Source: Symbiodinium natans (lineage: Eukaryota > Sar > Dinophyceae > Suessiales > Symbiodiniaceae). From it: 64,000 nucleotides of DNA. The notes under the pieces were generated by a model. The model saw nothing but the letters and a program-made list of their open reading frames with translations, was not told the origin of the DNA and made no database searches. This document shows, piece by piece, positions 1 to 10,610 of the stretch (positions within the stretch are counted from its first letter, which is position 1; every line of letters begins with the position of its first letter). The position numbers and the translations under genes were made by a program. The stretch spans positions 453,144 through 517,143 of the forward strand of contig CAJNDS010001657.1 of assembly GCA_905221605.1 (NCBI GenBank). Reading direction: 5' to 3'.

Positions 1-350
1 CAAAGGTACCAAGCTATGCGAAAAAACCGCTGGGGGCTGGCAACCGGAGCTGCGGGTGCTGTATGCGAGCAGCACCGGAAAAGCAACCGCCAGCACAGAC
101 AGGTCCTGCCAAGACCACAAGGAGTGGACCGGATGCTCCCAAAAAGGGCCTTTTGCCGACACCAACGGAAATAGCAGGGTAGACGAGAAAGTAAGCGGAG
201 AGAATGACTTATGCCACAAGCCACACAGCACTGTCCATGTGCGTGTCCATGTGCGCATCCGGGCGAAACCAGTTACGAACGCTGTGTCCAGGTTCTCGCT
301 CAAGAAGGAACAGAAAAGACAGGACAGCTGCAGAGAAGGATAAGAAAAAG
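1..350 (+). other. Fragment related to the host exon near 46.2 kb; otherwise unassigned
   Basis: The first ~55 bases resemble 46,183-46,240: both read roughly CAAA-GT-CCAAGCT followed by AAAAACCGCTGGG. In the exon at 46 kb this encodes VPSSWKNRW; here an extra A in the A-run breaks the equivalent frame, which would read VPSYAKNRWG. The rest has short open frames with no recognisable domain. Probably a decayed paralogous fragment cut by the window edge. Confidence 0.35.
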
Positions 351-2602
351 GAGTAAATAGAGAAAGAGAGAGAGAGAGATTAGAAAAAAACAACAAAAAA
401 GTTGAGACGAAGAGCTCAACAAGAACGCTGTCGCCCCTGCGAGAAGGAAAAGGGTGTTCGTCCGGGGCGTTTTGGTCGCATAGCGTAGCTCTTAACAACC
501 AAAAGCCAGGTTTTCCGGAAGATTTTGGTCATTTTTTCCGAATTCCGGTTTTGGCGTCATCGCTGCGAACATATTTCCAGAAGTGGTGTAAACGCTGCTT
601 TCCTTCGAAGGCCGGAACTTTACTCGTTTTGGCTTTGGGCGTTTCATGTTCTTGGACAAGATGCAAACAGGCGGATGGATTTCAAGCAGCTCTTGCACTA
701 AGGTTCGAAGCTCCCCCATCAACCCCTCGAGGACAACTCCCAACGATGTGGCTGCCGAAGTCACCTGGGCAGCGGCCCAGCAGCCCTCCGTCGCCCGCAC
801 CAGGACGAAGGCACTCCCGAAACGCCCCTCCACACACAAAGCGCGTGAACCGTTGCCGGAAGAGGTCGTGGAGTGGGGATGAGGGTGGAGGAGGTTTTTA
901 ACGTTTGAAGACGAACTTGGGGAACTTGGCTGTTAGGGTGCTTGGAGTTGTTGGTTATGCAGGGCTCTGTGTTCAGCATGAGATTTCCAAAAGGCAACAA
1001 TTTCTCAAACCTGGACCTCACGGGCCTGGGGCGGGCACAAGCTGCTCATGGTGCGCTCTGCCAAGCCCACAAGCTGCCGGCGCGTCAGCTGCGCCCCGCC
1101 TCAGCTGTTTCCCCAGAAACATGGTGACACGTGGGGATGGGGAGATGGGGAAGTTCGGGGAAATGGGGCGAGGAGTTGCCTGGGATTGTTTGGGTTGGAG
1201 AGGCCAGAGACTTCGTCAGAATGTGCTCAAGGTTGGTCCGAGCTGTGGCGAGACTGTCTCTAGCTGTCACCCTGTTCCTGGACTGGCGGCTTTACGACTT
1301 CAAGCATCGAGCTTCATTCAACCTTGCAGCCCAGAATCCCATGGCCGCTAGCAAGCTCTTGTCCATTTGGTTGAGGGTCTCAGCGCCACATCAATATCTT
1401 TGCCCACAGAATACACAGATCCATTCGTGGACAATTTGGGAGTTTGCATGATGATGCTGAACATGAGTGCAACGGGAAACCAGACAAATCCTGGGGCAAA
1501 AGCACTCAACTAGTAGGTACGGACAGACGGGCGCTCGCTCTCACACACTCCTCCACCGGCGCAAAACTGGTGAAAGACCGGAAACGGGCAGAAAACATGG
1601 GTCTTATTGCACTACACGCGAGTGCGCAGGATGGCACATGCCAGAATCCCGCCAGTCTTTGGCATGGTTCTGAAGCAACCAAGAAGTGTGATCCCAATGG
1701 TCCAAGGCGGCAGCAAGAAAGTGTTACATTGCAACATCTTTTGAAAGACGGACGTCGTAACGTGAACTTTGCCACCCGCATAAACGTGCGACAAGCAAAG
1801 CCCTGCAAGTTACAGCATATTGGAGGCACGTCGAAATCGTTGCCATGGCACACATTTCGCAATATCTAGACTCTTCTGTCAACCGCAGAATGTGGCAAAA
1901 ATGGATGGTTTTGCCCCGCTCACTCAGCAAAGGCGATAGCAGCCCCTGAATTACAAACTCCGCTTGAAAAAAGATCCCAAACATGACATGGCAGGACACG
2001 CGAACCCTTAGAGATGTTTAGAGCAAGCGAGACACATCGGTGGCACTGTCGCAAGAGCTGGACCCCGAGCTCGAGGAGTTGGAGGAGCCTAGATCTATGA
2101 GATGGTGTTCAGTCTTCGTGACTTAGGGGGAGGAAGGGCTTCGGGTTCAAAGTTGATAGTGATAGTGGCAGAAATGTTATAGAGGCCGGGGGGGGGCCGG
2201 GGCGGGGGGGTGAGGCGAACAAGCAGCAGGTTTAAGGGCCCCATGAAGGCTGCATGCTTTGACTCGACTGACGGCCTCTCAGGCTTTCGTACTGCAAGGC
2301 CCTGCTCGGTCGTATTCGCTCACGGGGTCTGGCATGTCTTGGAGGAAATCATCCTTGTCTTCCTACCCTTTTCTCAAATACTGCAACAACTTGACCAAAA
2401 TGTCTCAGGCCGAACGATGTAGAAATTCTTACGCGGTTCTTCCGCCCCGACCCCTGTGTCAAAAACACAATCCAAAGCACAAACCTCCCTCCAGGAATCT
2501 CAACCTTGAAGGCCTAAGTTCGCGGCTTCGGGAGCTCCGCCGGGAGCAGCTCCGCCGGGAACGACTTCGCGAGCGGCTCGCGCTCTCAACTACCTTAAAG
2601 AA
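351..2602. other. Non-coding stretch, no gene recognised
   Basis: A short AG-rich purine tract lies at about 355-395. The remainder has only short overlapping open frames on both strands with no domain or motif I recognise. A G-rich run is at 2,180-2,215. Confidence 0.5.
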
Positions 2603-2675
2603 GGTTTAGGGTTTAGGGTTTAGGGTTTAGGGTTTAGGGTTTAGGGTTTTGGGCTTTGGGTTTAGGGTTTAGGGT
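2603..2675 (+). repeat. Interstitial telomere-like repeat (TTTAGGG)n
   Basis: About five perfect tandem TTTAGGG units are followed by degenerate TTTTGGG/CTTTGGG units and two more TTTAGGG. This is the plant/alveolate-type telomere heptamer. Similar but more degenerate blocks recur at about 9.42, 13.44, 35.1-36.1, 38.85-39.4 and 42.60 kb. Confidence 0.85.
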
Positions 2676-2945
2676 GGGAGGGGTGAGGTCTCTGAGGTCA
2701 ACGGGCTCTGGGAATGGTTGCCCGCATCTTCATCGAAAGCCGGCCAGGCTGCTACTGCAAGCGACATCCTATCAGCCATGCAGCAATGCCTTTTTGATGC
2801 TGGCGGCGTAGATCCGAAAAGTACTCAACTATCTCTTGCACACCAGTGTGTTTGTTGCACAAACGTCAAAGAATTCTCGAAACTTCAGAAGCGTTTGGAA
2901 TTCTGGCAGCTTTGGAACCGCATATATAATAATGCATATATGTAT

Positions 2946-2977
<32 letters not shown>

Positions 2978-4928
2978 GGCTCCTAACATCTTGATGATGT
3001 CAGCCTTGCCGTCCTCTTGGGCTGTTTTGGCTTGCAAAGCAATCTTCTGATATCACACCTTTTGGACATCCTCGTTGGATGTTGACCATGCTGACCAGCT
3101 TGTCTTCAGTCTCCCAGGCTTACGAGGCAGTCCAGTCGTCTCACTCTCTCATCTCACACTCTCCTCTCAGTCTCGCAACCGTACAACTCCGCAATCACCC
3201 GGGTCTCCCAGGCTCGCTTGACTCGACTGCTGAAGTCAACCCGCGCAGGCTTTGGAAACATTCTCCCAGCCCCAAGCAGTGTTTGCACAGCATCAAGGTG
3301 GAAGGAATGCTTCTCAAGCGCCCAATGACCATCTCTACCTGCATTCCTGCTCCTGACTCTCTCAATGTCTTCAGTCTCGAAGGAAACACCTTCGTGAAAG
3401 CTGCCGAGGTCGGCTGGGTGACGCATCATTTCCCCCAGAGTCCCCGCCCCATGGGTAGAATTTCGAGCGTTTCTCTCTTTTGGAATGCTCTGCACTTGCA
3501 GGCAATTTAATGTTGCGGAACGCAATCTAATTTGATCCTCATCGGATTCCAGAAATCATGCCGAGAGCTGAGTAGCAGCTGGTGTCCTTTCTACTTGAAC
3601 GATGCGCAATGGCTTCAAATCAGCCTGGCTCATGAACTGCAACCTCCACAACTGCCGCAGGCACGCGGCGCGAAGAGGCTGTAAGTAGATGCTTCAGTGT
3701 TTTTGCCTTGTTTAGCATGACACCTACTTTAGCCCCTCCAACCATTTCCAGTAGGGGATCAGGGGGAGCGGGGGCCGGGGGGGGTGGGCCTCCTCTAAAG
3801 GTCCAGAGAAAGCGACTCATCGAAAGCAAAGCGGATCAAGAGCCATCTTCACCTCTTGCAACCTCTACAAGTCTGTACTCGGCCGAATCCACAGAAGCCG
3901 CACGTGCGCAAAGCACACTGCACCGCAGTACATGGACCAAAGAGCCCTTCAATTCTATCAGAGTTGCATGTCCACTTGGAAGGCCCATGACCAAAGCGCT
4001 GTCGCCTACGACCTTCCAGTCGATGATGGTTTCTTGGACCTGGTTTCTGTTAGTTTTGCACTCTACTGTCGGCTGTTTGAAGCAATGATGCTGCTACGTG
4101 TGCCTTGAGCAAAGCTGCCGAGGAGCACACCATGTCTGGCGATGACAGAGAACACCATGTGCGCATATGTGTGCACAACTCATTTCCAAGCGAACCCATC
4201 ACGCAGAGAACCGCAGGCTCTGTGCCATTGAAAGCTTAAGCACCACCTTCTGAACCCACAGAAACCAAAAGAATCTTCCGGCAAAGTTCCAAGCGGTGCT
4301 TGAAACTGCTTAAAGGACGTTCCAACATGTCCGAACCCCGCACCTTCCACCGCTTTGGGCGGCGCAGCCACTTGTCCGTCGGGGCCTTGGGTCTTAGGCG
4401 CGGGATTTACGACGTACAATAGAAACACACATCGCTTTAGGACATGAAGTGTCAGAGCTTCACAGGCTGTCGGATTGCTTGCCCAACCTTGTGGTGGCTA
4501 CTCATGAGGTCTTTTTGGACGCTGGCACTCCACCATTCAGACCTTGCAGGTCGAACTGTGAGATATTGAAAGCTTTCCCTGTCACAGTATCGCCTATATC
4601 GCTGTTGGCGAAGAAGGTGTCTGGGAATCTCAACTGCCTTGCTTCCACCCCAGTTGACCGATGCCCCAAGAACTCCGCTTCACATCGCGGATCTTTCCAC
4701 ATGCAACTGCTTCTTTTTGGTGACTTCATCGACGGTCCCCTCTAGGACAGGCTTCAACACACGGCTGACTCCCACGTCTGCCGTGCATTCGGCCGCAGCC
4801 CACGGAGTAGGCGCGGGTTAACATCTCCATGCTGGTGCTCTACTTGCCGTGCTCTCCTTGCTGTGCTCTCAATGCGCTCTCTTACGGTCCGCGATGAAAT
4901 GGGAGGGTGTCAGGCCAGCATCGCCTGG
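2676..4928. other. Non-coding stretch with a CA/TA microsatellite
   Basis: A (CA)n-(TA)n microsatellite lies at about 2,944-2,977. Several frames of 100-140 codons are open on both strands at 3.1-4.1 kb, but they overlap each other, have no recognisable domain and look like chance frames. No supported gene. Confidence 0.45.
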
Positions 4929-6225
4929 CTAGGCTTGCAAGAGGGACTGGTAGTAGGAGTGCCGCTCATCTGCAGCTTGCTCAATGCCTTTGTACCAGTA
5001 AAGTAACACGGCTGCACGCACGAGAAGGTGCAGCATGAATGCACCCCACAGTACATCATTGGAAAGCGGCTGCGCATGGCTCACGACCCAGAAGACGAGC
5101 AGTGCCAGGAAAGTGGCATCACGCATTTTGTTCGGCTGCGTCGCTCCGACGAAAAGGCCATCCATGAGGTAGGCCGTGAAAGACAAGAGCGGGGCACACC
5201 ACTGCCACGGGAGGTAGGCCTCGGCGTAGGCCACAATAGCTGGATGCGACGTCAAGGTGAGCAGGATCTGCCGGCCGCAAGCGATGTACAGAGCGGTGAA
5301 GGCAAGGCCAAGCAGCAAACCCCAACACATCAACGCACCGAAGACCTGCCTCACCCTCCCGCTGTTGCCCAGGCCGATGGCTTGGCCGACCATCGCTTCG
5401 CCCGCGTTGGCAAAGCCATCCGCCCCGAAGGAAATAAGCATCTGCAGCTGCATCAAGAGGTTGTTCCCAGCCAACGCAGCGCTCCCCAGTTTCGCACTGA
5501 GGGATGTAAAGTCTGTGACCTGGGTGCCACTGGGTGCAGCCAAGGTGTGAAAGCCTAGGAACACTATGGAACACTTCGACTCCCAAGCTCTGGGCTGCGG
5601 GCAATGATCATCATGCACACGGAGCGGATGAGAATGTTGCCATTGAGCGAGGCGAGCTTCGCCAGTTTCGCCGGGCTACAGACCATGGAAAGGTCCAACT
5701 TGACTTGGACATCTTGGACTTGGCCTGGAGCCTCTAGCCATGGCAGCCGCTGCAGGTTCCTCCAGATTTGGTGGCAGCCAAAGGCCAACGCCACGTAATT
5801 GGAGATCGCTGTGGCTGCAGCCACGCCCTGCCCACTTACACAGAAAGCACAGAAGCTGCAATTCCCTCGGTGACTGCCTAGCTTCGGCCTCGATGCCATA
5901 GTCCAGGAAGCGGCCCAGAAGGATACAGAGGAAGGCATTGCAGAGGTTCAAGACAAGGTTGGTCACCAAGGCCACATCCGTCCTCAGAATTCCAGGAGAT
6001 TGAGATTCGCATCCTTTCTTTGAACTTGAAACTGGAACATTGATCTCAAGATTGCTTGCGGACAGAGCTGGGGACTTGACTTGGTGTATTGATGTATTGA
6101 TGATGTTTAGTGCTTTAATGCTCGGCGGTCCTCTGGATGTTGATAAGCCAAGCCTGGACCACGAAATTGGACAACGCTGCTGGCGTGCCAAACACCTAAA
6201 TCGCACTGCTTGGCTGCGGCGCTGA
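4929..6225 (-). CDS. MATE-family efflux transporter, DinF subfamily, in frame-shifted segments
   Basis: Membrane antiporter that exports organic cations or drugs in exchange for H+ or Na+ (family knowledge). Four minus-strand coding segments align in order with DinF-type MATE proteins. About 6,220-6,130 reads GTPAALSNFVVQAWLINIQR. About 5,990-5,885 contains TNLVLNLCNAFLCILLGRFL. About 5,850-5,600 contains GVAAATAISNYVALAFG, ending near NILIRSVCMMII. About 5,535-4,932 contains GADGFANAGEAMVGQAIG and YLMDGLFVGATQPNKMRDA, the most diagnostic match, then hydrophobic helices. Segments lie in different frames with 40-130 bp between them, consistent with short introns; dinoflagellate introns often lack canonical GT, which would fit the GC/GA-like borders here. 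Stops in the connecting sequence mean decay is also possible. The N-terminal half of the family is not found, so the gene is partial or has unrecognised upstream exons. Confidence 0.75.
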
Positions 6226-7100
6226 TGACATTGAGACAACGAAAGACATGCCATGAGGATGGTGCCACGACTGAAATACCTGTCCTTTAGGTCAGCTGTG
6301 GCGCGCCCCCATACCCAATCTACAGCCAAGCGGCACGTGTTTGGAAGTAGGCCAAAGCACGTTCCAGTGTTTCCTCACAGGGGAGCTCGGGAGGCAGGTG
6401 TGTAACCACAATAAGAAAACGAAGGGGGAACCGCGACAAGGAATCCAGGAGCCACAATAAGAAACGCATGGTAATCATGATAAGGAGAGGCCTCTTCTGG
6501 GGTCTCTTCGGGGCCTCTCTCTGGGGCTCTCCGGGCCTTCAAAGCTTGTTTGGGGTCTTTTCGGGGCCTTTCTTTGGGGTTCTCCGGGCTTCGGAACTTG
6601 TTTGGGGCTCTCCGGGCCGGAACTTGTTTGGGGCTCTCGCAGGGCCTTCGGAGCCTGTTTCGGATCCTGTTTGGGGCTCTTCTAGGGTGGTTCAGAGTTT
6701 AGGATTGAGGAGTTCACCCGAAACCGTAAACCCTCAACTCTAAACTCTAAACCTAGGCTTGGGTCGTAGAGGCTCGAGGGGTGAGGGGGGTTCAGGTCTC
6801 AGCGATTCCCTTGTCGACTCGAACTCTCACTCCTAAGAAAGACTCTTCGGAGCACGCCTTCTGTTACACAGACATTACACCGCATGGTCTTTGGGACATG
6901 TTGGGCTTTAAAGCCACAAAGGATGACATGTTTAGAGCTTTAAGCCCCAAGCCCTAAACCCTCAACTTTCTACGTTCCTTGAACCTTGGGACGTCCCCTC
7001 TTACACGAACAGTCCGTAATACGGGTCATAGTACCCCCCCCCCCCCCAGCAGAATCCCCATTAAGGACTGTTAGTATAAGGAGGCATACACCAACTTCAA
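6226..7100. repeat. Non-coding, with a degenerate G/C-rich tandem repeat
   Basis: At 6,487-6,690 an imperfect ~35-45 bp repeat recurs, built from GGGGTCTCTTCGGGGCCT- and TTTGGGGCTCTCCGGGC-like pieces. Downstream are telomere-like CCCTAAAC fragments (6,725-6,760, 6,945-6,965) and a poly-C run at 7,034-7,047. No gene seen. Confidence 0.55.
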
Positions 7101-7119
7101 CCCTAAACTCCCTAGGCCC

Positions 7120-7425
7120 CTGCAGGAGCCCTGTCCGGGTGGTCTTCGCTTGCGCAACGACTGCAACGGAGGCTCCCGGAGCTTGGGCGGGCGAGGGTCC
7201 CGGGAGCCCTGTCCGGGTGGTTTTCGCCTGCGCAACGGAGGCTCCCGAAGCTTGGGAGGGTCCCGGGAGCCCTGTCCGGGTGGTTTTCGCTTGCGAAACG
7301 ACTGCAACGGAGGCTCCCGGAGCTCTGGCTTTCGCTTGCGAAACGTCTGCAACGGATGCTCCCGGAGCTTGGGCGGGCGAGGGTCCCGGGAGCCCTGTCC
7401 GGGCGGTTTTCGCTTGCGAAACGAC
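7120..7425. repeat. GC-rich tandem repeat, about four copies
   Basis: The core CCCTGTCCGGGTGGTTTTCG recurs at about 7,129, 7,207, 7,269 and 7,393, followed each time by CTTGCG(A/C)AACGACTGCAACGGAGGCTCCCGGAGCTT-type sequence. Spacing is irregular (about 63-123 bp), so units carry internal deletions or duplications. Both strands are open through it only because the repeat lacks stops. Confidence 0.8.
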
Positions 7426-7924
7426 TGGCAAAACTTGGGCCTCTCCCGAATAGGGCCCTAGTAAAAAGCAAAGCTTGGGCGTCTCGTGAACAACGTGTTG
7501 ACGCACATGGCAGAGCACTTTGGCCTTATCGGGGTAAAGGGGTCGCTTTGCCAACTTTTTTTCAGTCGCCTAGCACGCTCAAAAACATGATCGCCTCTCC
7601 AACTCTTGGGGGGACTGCACAACGACCACAGAAGGCTTGAGAGAAACATGAGCTTAGACTAGATGATCATGCATATAATTCAGCATATTTTCCTTATTGA
7701 GCCGGGCGAATAGAAGTCCTCTAACTTACAAGTTGCCCGCCGAAGATTCACAAAATGATAGAGAACTAGAGCGAACTTTAATGCAGAAACACCGGTTATT
7801 TAGCAAGCTCCAGTGGTGTTGTATTAAACCTGCAGATGTTCCTTAACATCAGACCCTGGAGAGAACAATTACAAGCAAGCATGAAGCTCGTTAACTTGTC
7901 TAGCATCGTGAACCAGTTTCTAGT
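7426..7924. other. Non-coding, nothing recognised
   Basis: Moderately AT-rich sequence with no convincing frame or repeat; it lies directly downstream of the minus-strand gene ending near 7,925. Confidence 0.4.
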
Positions 7925-8818
7925 TTACTTCTTTCTTCTTCTTCTTGGAACTGCTGGGCAGCTCTGCCGCCGGGGCCTTTGTGATCCTAGCCTTCTCCTG
8001 TATGCAAAAAGCCAAACCACACACCAACTTGTCTCGCTGCTCGACCATGCTCGAAGCCCTGTTAGTTCAGACTGTGTTCGAAGGTGATCTCCGACTAGGA
8101 TAGCACAAGCAGCTGGCCAAGCATTTATTTCCAGAAAACGAGCAGGAGGAAGCAGCAACTCCCGCGAAAGGCACAGGTGCTGTGCCCGTGCACGCAGCGC
8201 TCGAACGTCGCACGTCCGCTCCTCATGGACCGCCAACGACAGTTCTTCCAAAAGCAATTTCTTATCCAGAATGACGTGGGCATCGTGTAGGTCAACGGGG
8301 CTCAACCCTGCTGCAGTTGAGCGGTTTATCGCGGCGATCAAGGTTTCCGATTTGACAGCCGGGCCCAAATCTGAGCACAGGATCAAGTCGTTCCGCGCAC
8401 TGCAAGCGCCTGCGCCTGTCCTCCACTATCGAAGCTGCATCTGCAGCAAGCTCGAGAATGAGGTTTGGAGCCTCAACGCCAAGACTGGCAGCTCTTGTTG
8501 ATGCGCTGATTCCAAAATACACTCAGGGTGAAGCCAACCCTGCTCGCGGTCTACCCCGCATCGTAAGCTCCATACTCTACGATAGCAATGGGCGCAGAAC
8601 GTCCTCTCAATCTTGCCATCGAAGTGCTCGCAAGAATACCCATCGCATTGCAACATGGTGGCTCCAGCGGAGCTGATCGCCTCAGACTCGGGCTTCGCGG
8701 GCTCCATGATTTCTCGCTTATCGGAATCCTTGTCGCAAGCCGTGCTCGTGCCCTGGATTCTTGGTCTCTTGCAAACCTCGGAGCAGCTGGCCACATCCTC
8801 TGGCGCCCTCTTGCCCAC
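7925..8818 (-). CDS. Hypothetical Cys-rich protein with C-terminal helical repeats, split frames
   Basis: Three minus-strand segments look like one gene. Segment 1 (8,818-8,430) starts with ATG and MGKRAPEDV. It has a charged low-complexity stretch, then a Cys/His cluster (CDGYSCEHF, FCAHCYRRV, LHPECI) that could bind zinc. Segment 2 (about 8,515-8,430, another frame) reads RAASLGVEAPNLILELAAD. Segment 3 (8,386-7,925) reads ETLIAAINRSTAAGLSPVDL and then an Arg/Leu-rich tail. Segments 2 and 3 share an amphipathic pattern (A..GL/V.P..L..A) resembling helical repeats common in predicted dinoflagellate proteins. Frame changes near 8,500 and 8,410 could be small introns or indels. No function can be assigned. 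Confidence 0.5.
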
Positions 8819-10566
8819 AACTCGTCTCCTAGGTTCATGACGCTCAAAGCCGCTGCTCTGGGAAGAACTTGTGGGTGCTCGCGCAGGCAGCTAGTGAAAG
8901 GCACTTCTGAACTTCTGCCGCGATGTAGTGTGAGCGCCCTGCTTCTTGCGCTTCTCGCCGGGATGACCCTGACCATGATTTCACAACGTTCGTGCTGCAC
9001 GCATGGCTATACGGCGCAAACACATTCAGCTGTGACCGAAACAGGGCAAAGTTACGGGATTGCGACGGGCTGCCCCAATGCTGCGCTTCACGCACGCTAG
9101 TTTGGGAACGCGGCTTCAAAACTTTAGGTAGCACGCTTGGTTGCGTTTGTCGCAGTCATGTCAGGCTCACAATTTTCTTGCGTTGAGGGTTTAGGGGCTT
9201 GGTTTCGGGGCTTGGGATTTGAGTGGCTGAGAGAACCCCCCCCAAAAAAAAAAAAAACCTCCCTAAATTACCCTTGCAAGGAAGCATACTTTTACTTTTT
9301 GGAGGGTTCTTGAACAACCAAAACCCGGAACCCAATCACACCAGGGCCCGGGCCGTTTTGATGGCATCCAAATCGTCATTCGCCTCCTTCCAGACAACGT
9401 TGTCCACCTGTAACGGGTCTAATTTGGGGTTAGGGCCGTTAGGGTTTAGGGCTTAGGCTGTGGAGGGTTGTGGAGGTCGAAGCCGGGATTCTCACCTTCA
9501 AAGGAGGAGTCTTAGGGGTGTGATGTGTGTGCCTAAACACGAAACCGACGAAACCCCATACCCTAGGATCCCAAGTACTTGGCGTTTCGCCACGCCAGGA
9601 TCTTCGGTGAGCAACTCCAGGGCTTTCCGCTTGCGGGCTTAGCTTAGGCAACATGATCGACTCCAGGTGTGTCGTGGCCCTACCAAAGCGCTTAGGGCCT
9701 AGGGCCTAGGGTTTGATTAGGGTTGAGGGTTTAACTCTAGGGTTTAGAGTCAAGTAAGTGTGTTCTACCAGTCACTAATTGCGATGCAAAGCCATCTGCT
9801 ATCCATCCAAACGATGCGCGTGACGATCGTACGCCGTGTCCGGCACGGGGTGCATTTTCTCCTCCCCAGGGTGCGATTTCTTTTTTGATGCGCCGTCGTG
9901 GACCCTTGCAAGTCTCACTCACTCAATTCCGCTCTGGGACGGGGTTTCACGCACATTTACAAGTCATGTACATAACAGCAGCGTGCGACTGCGCAGCAAA
10001 AAAGCACGGTTCGTTTTTTGCTGCCCCGTCGCGGGCCCTGCACAGGCGTGTTTTTTTCTCCGCACAGGGCGTTTGGATTTTTTGCTGCACCGTCGCGTAC
10101 CCGGGACTCACTCACTCACTTGAGCTCTGCGCCGTCGCAGGCCCGGGACTCACTCACTCACTTCCGCCTTTTCGGCTTCGCAATCCACCGTGGCCGACTG
10201 CAGAGCAAAAAAACGGGCGGGGTTTGACACACATTTACCAAAAAAACGGTGGGCGACCGCACAGCAAAAAAACATGGGTTCCGTTTTTAAGATCAGGATC
10301 AGATTTTGCATGGCAAGGGTGCGCCTCTTTTCGGACCTGAGCCGTCCAGAAACTATTGTTGAGAGCTGACAAGCGTCTAATCCTAAGCCCTTAAGTGCCA
10401 AGCCCAGAAACCTATGCCTGCACAGCCCAAACCCCGATGCGCACATCCTCGGCTGGACCTAACCAAGCGGTGCCTCGTGAGCCACACAGCTTTCACAGCA
10501 GCCCATGGCGTCCCAAAGGCAGATAAGCTACTCTGGTTCCAAAGCATCATATGCATGTGCGTGTAA

Positions 10567-10567
<1 letters not shown>
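8819..10567. other. Non-coding with telomere-like and ACTCACTC-type repeats
   Basis: Degenerate TTTAGGG-like sequence lies at 9,420-9,460 and 9,690-9,745. At 9,890-10,260 several imperfect copies carry GGGACTCACTCACTCA-, GCCGTCGCGGGCCC- and GCACAGCAAAAAA-like pieces. No gene recognised. Confidence 0.5.

Positions 10568-10606
<39 letters not shown>
10568..10606. repeat. (TA)n microsatellite
   Basis: About 18 consecutive TA dinucleotides ending in TATTTATA, followed by a TG-rich stretch at 10,664-10,690. Confidence 0.95.
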
Positions 10607-10610
<4 letters not shown>

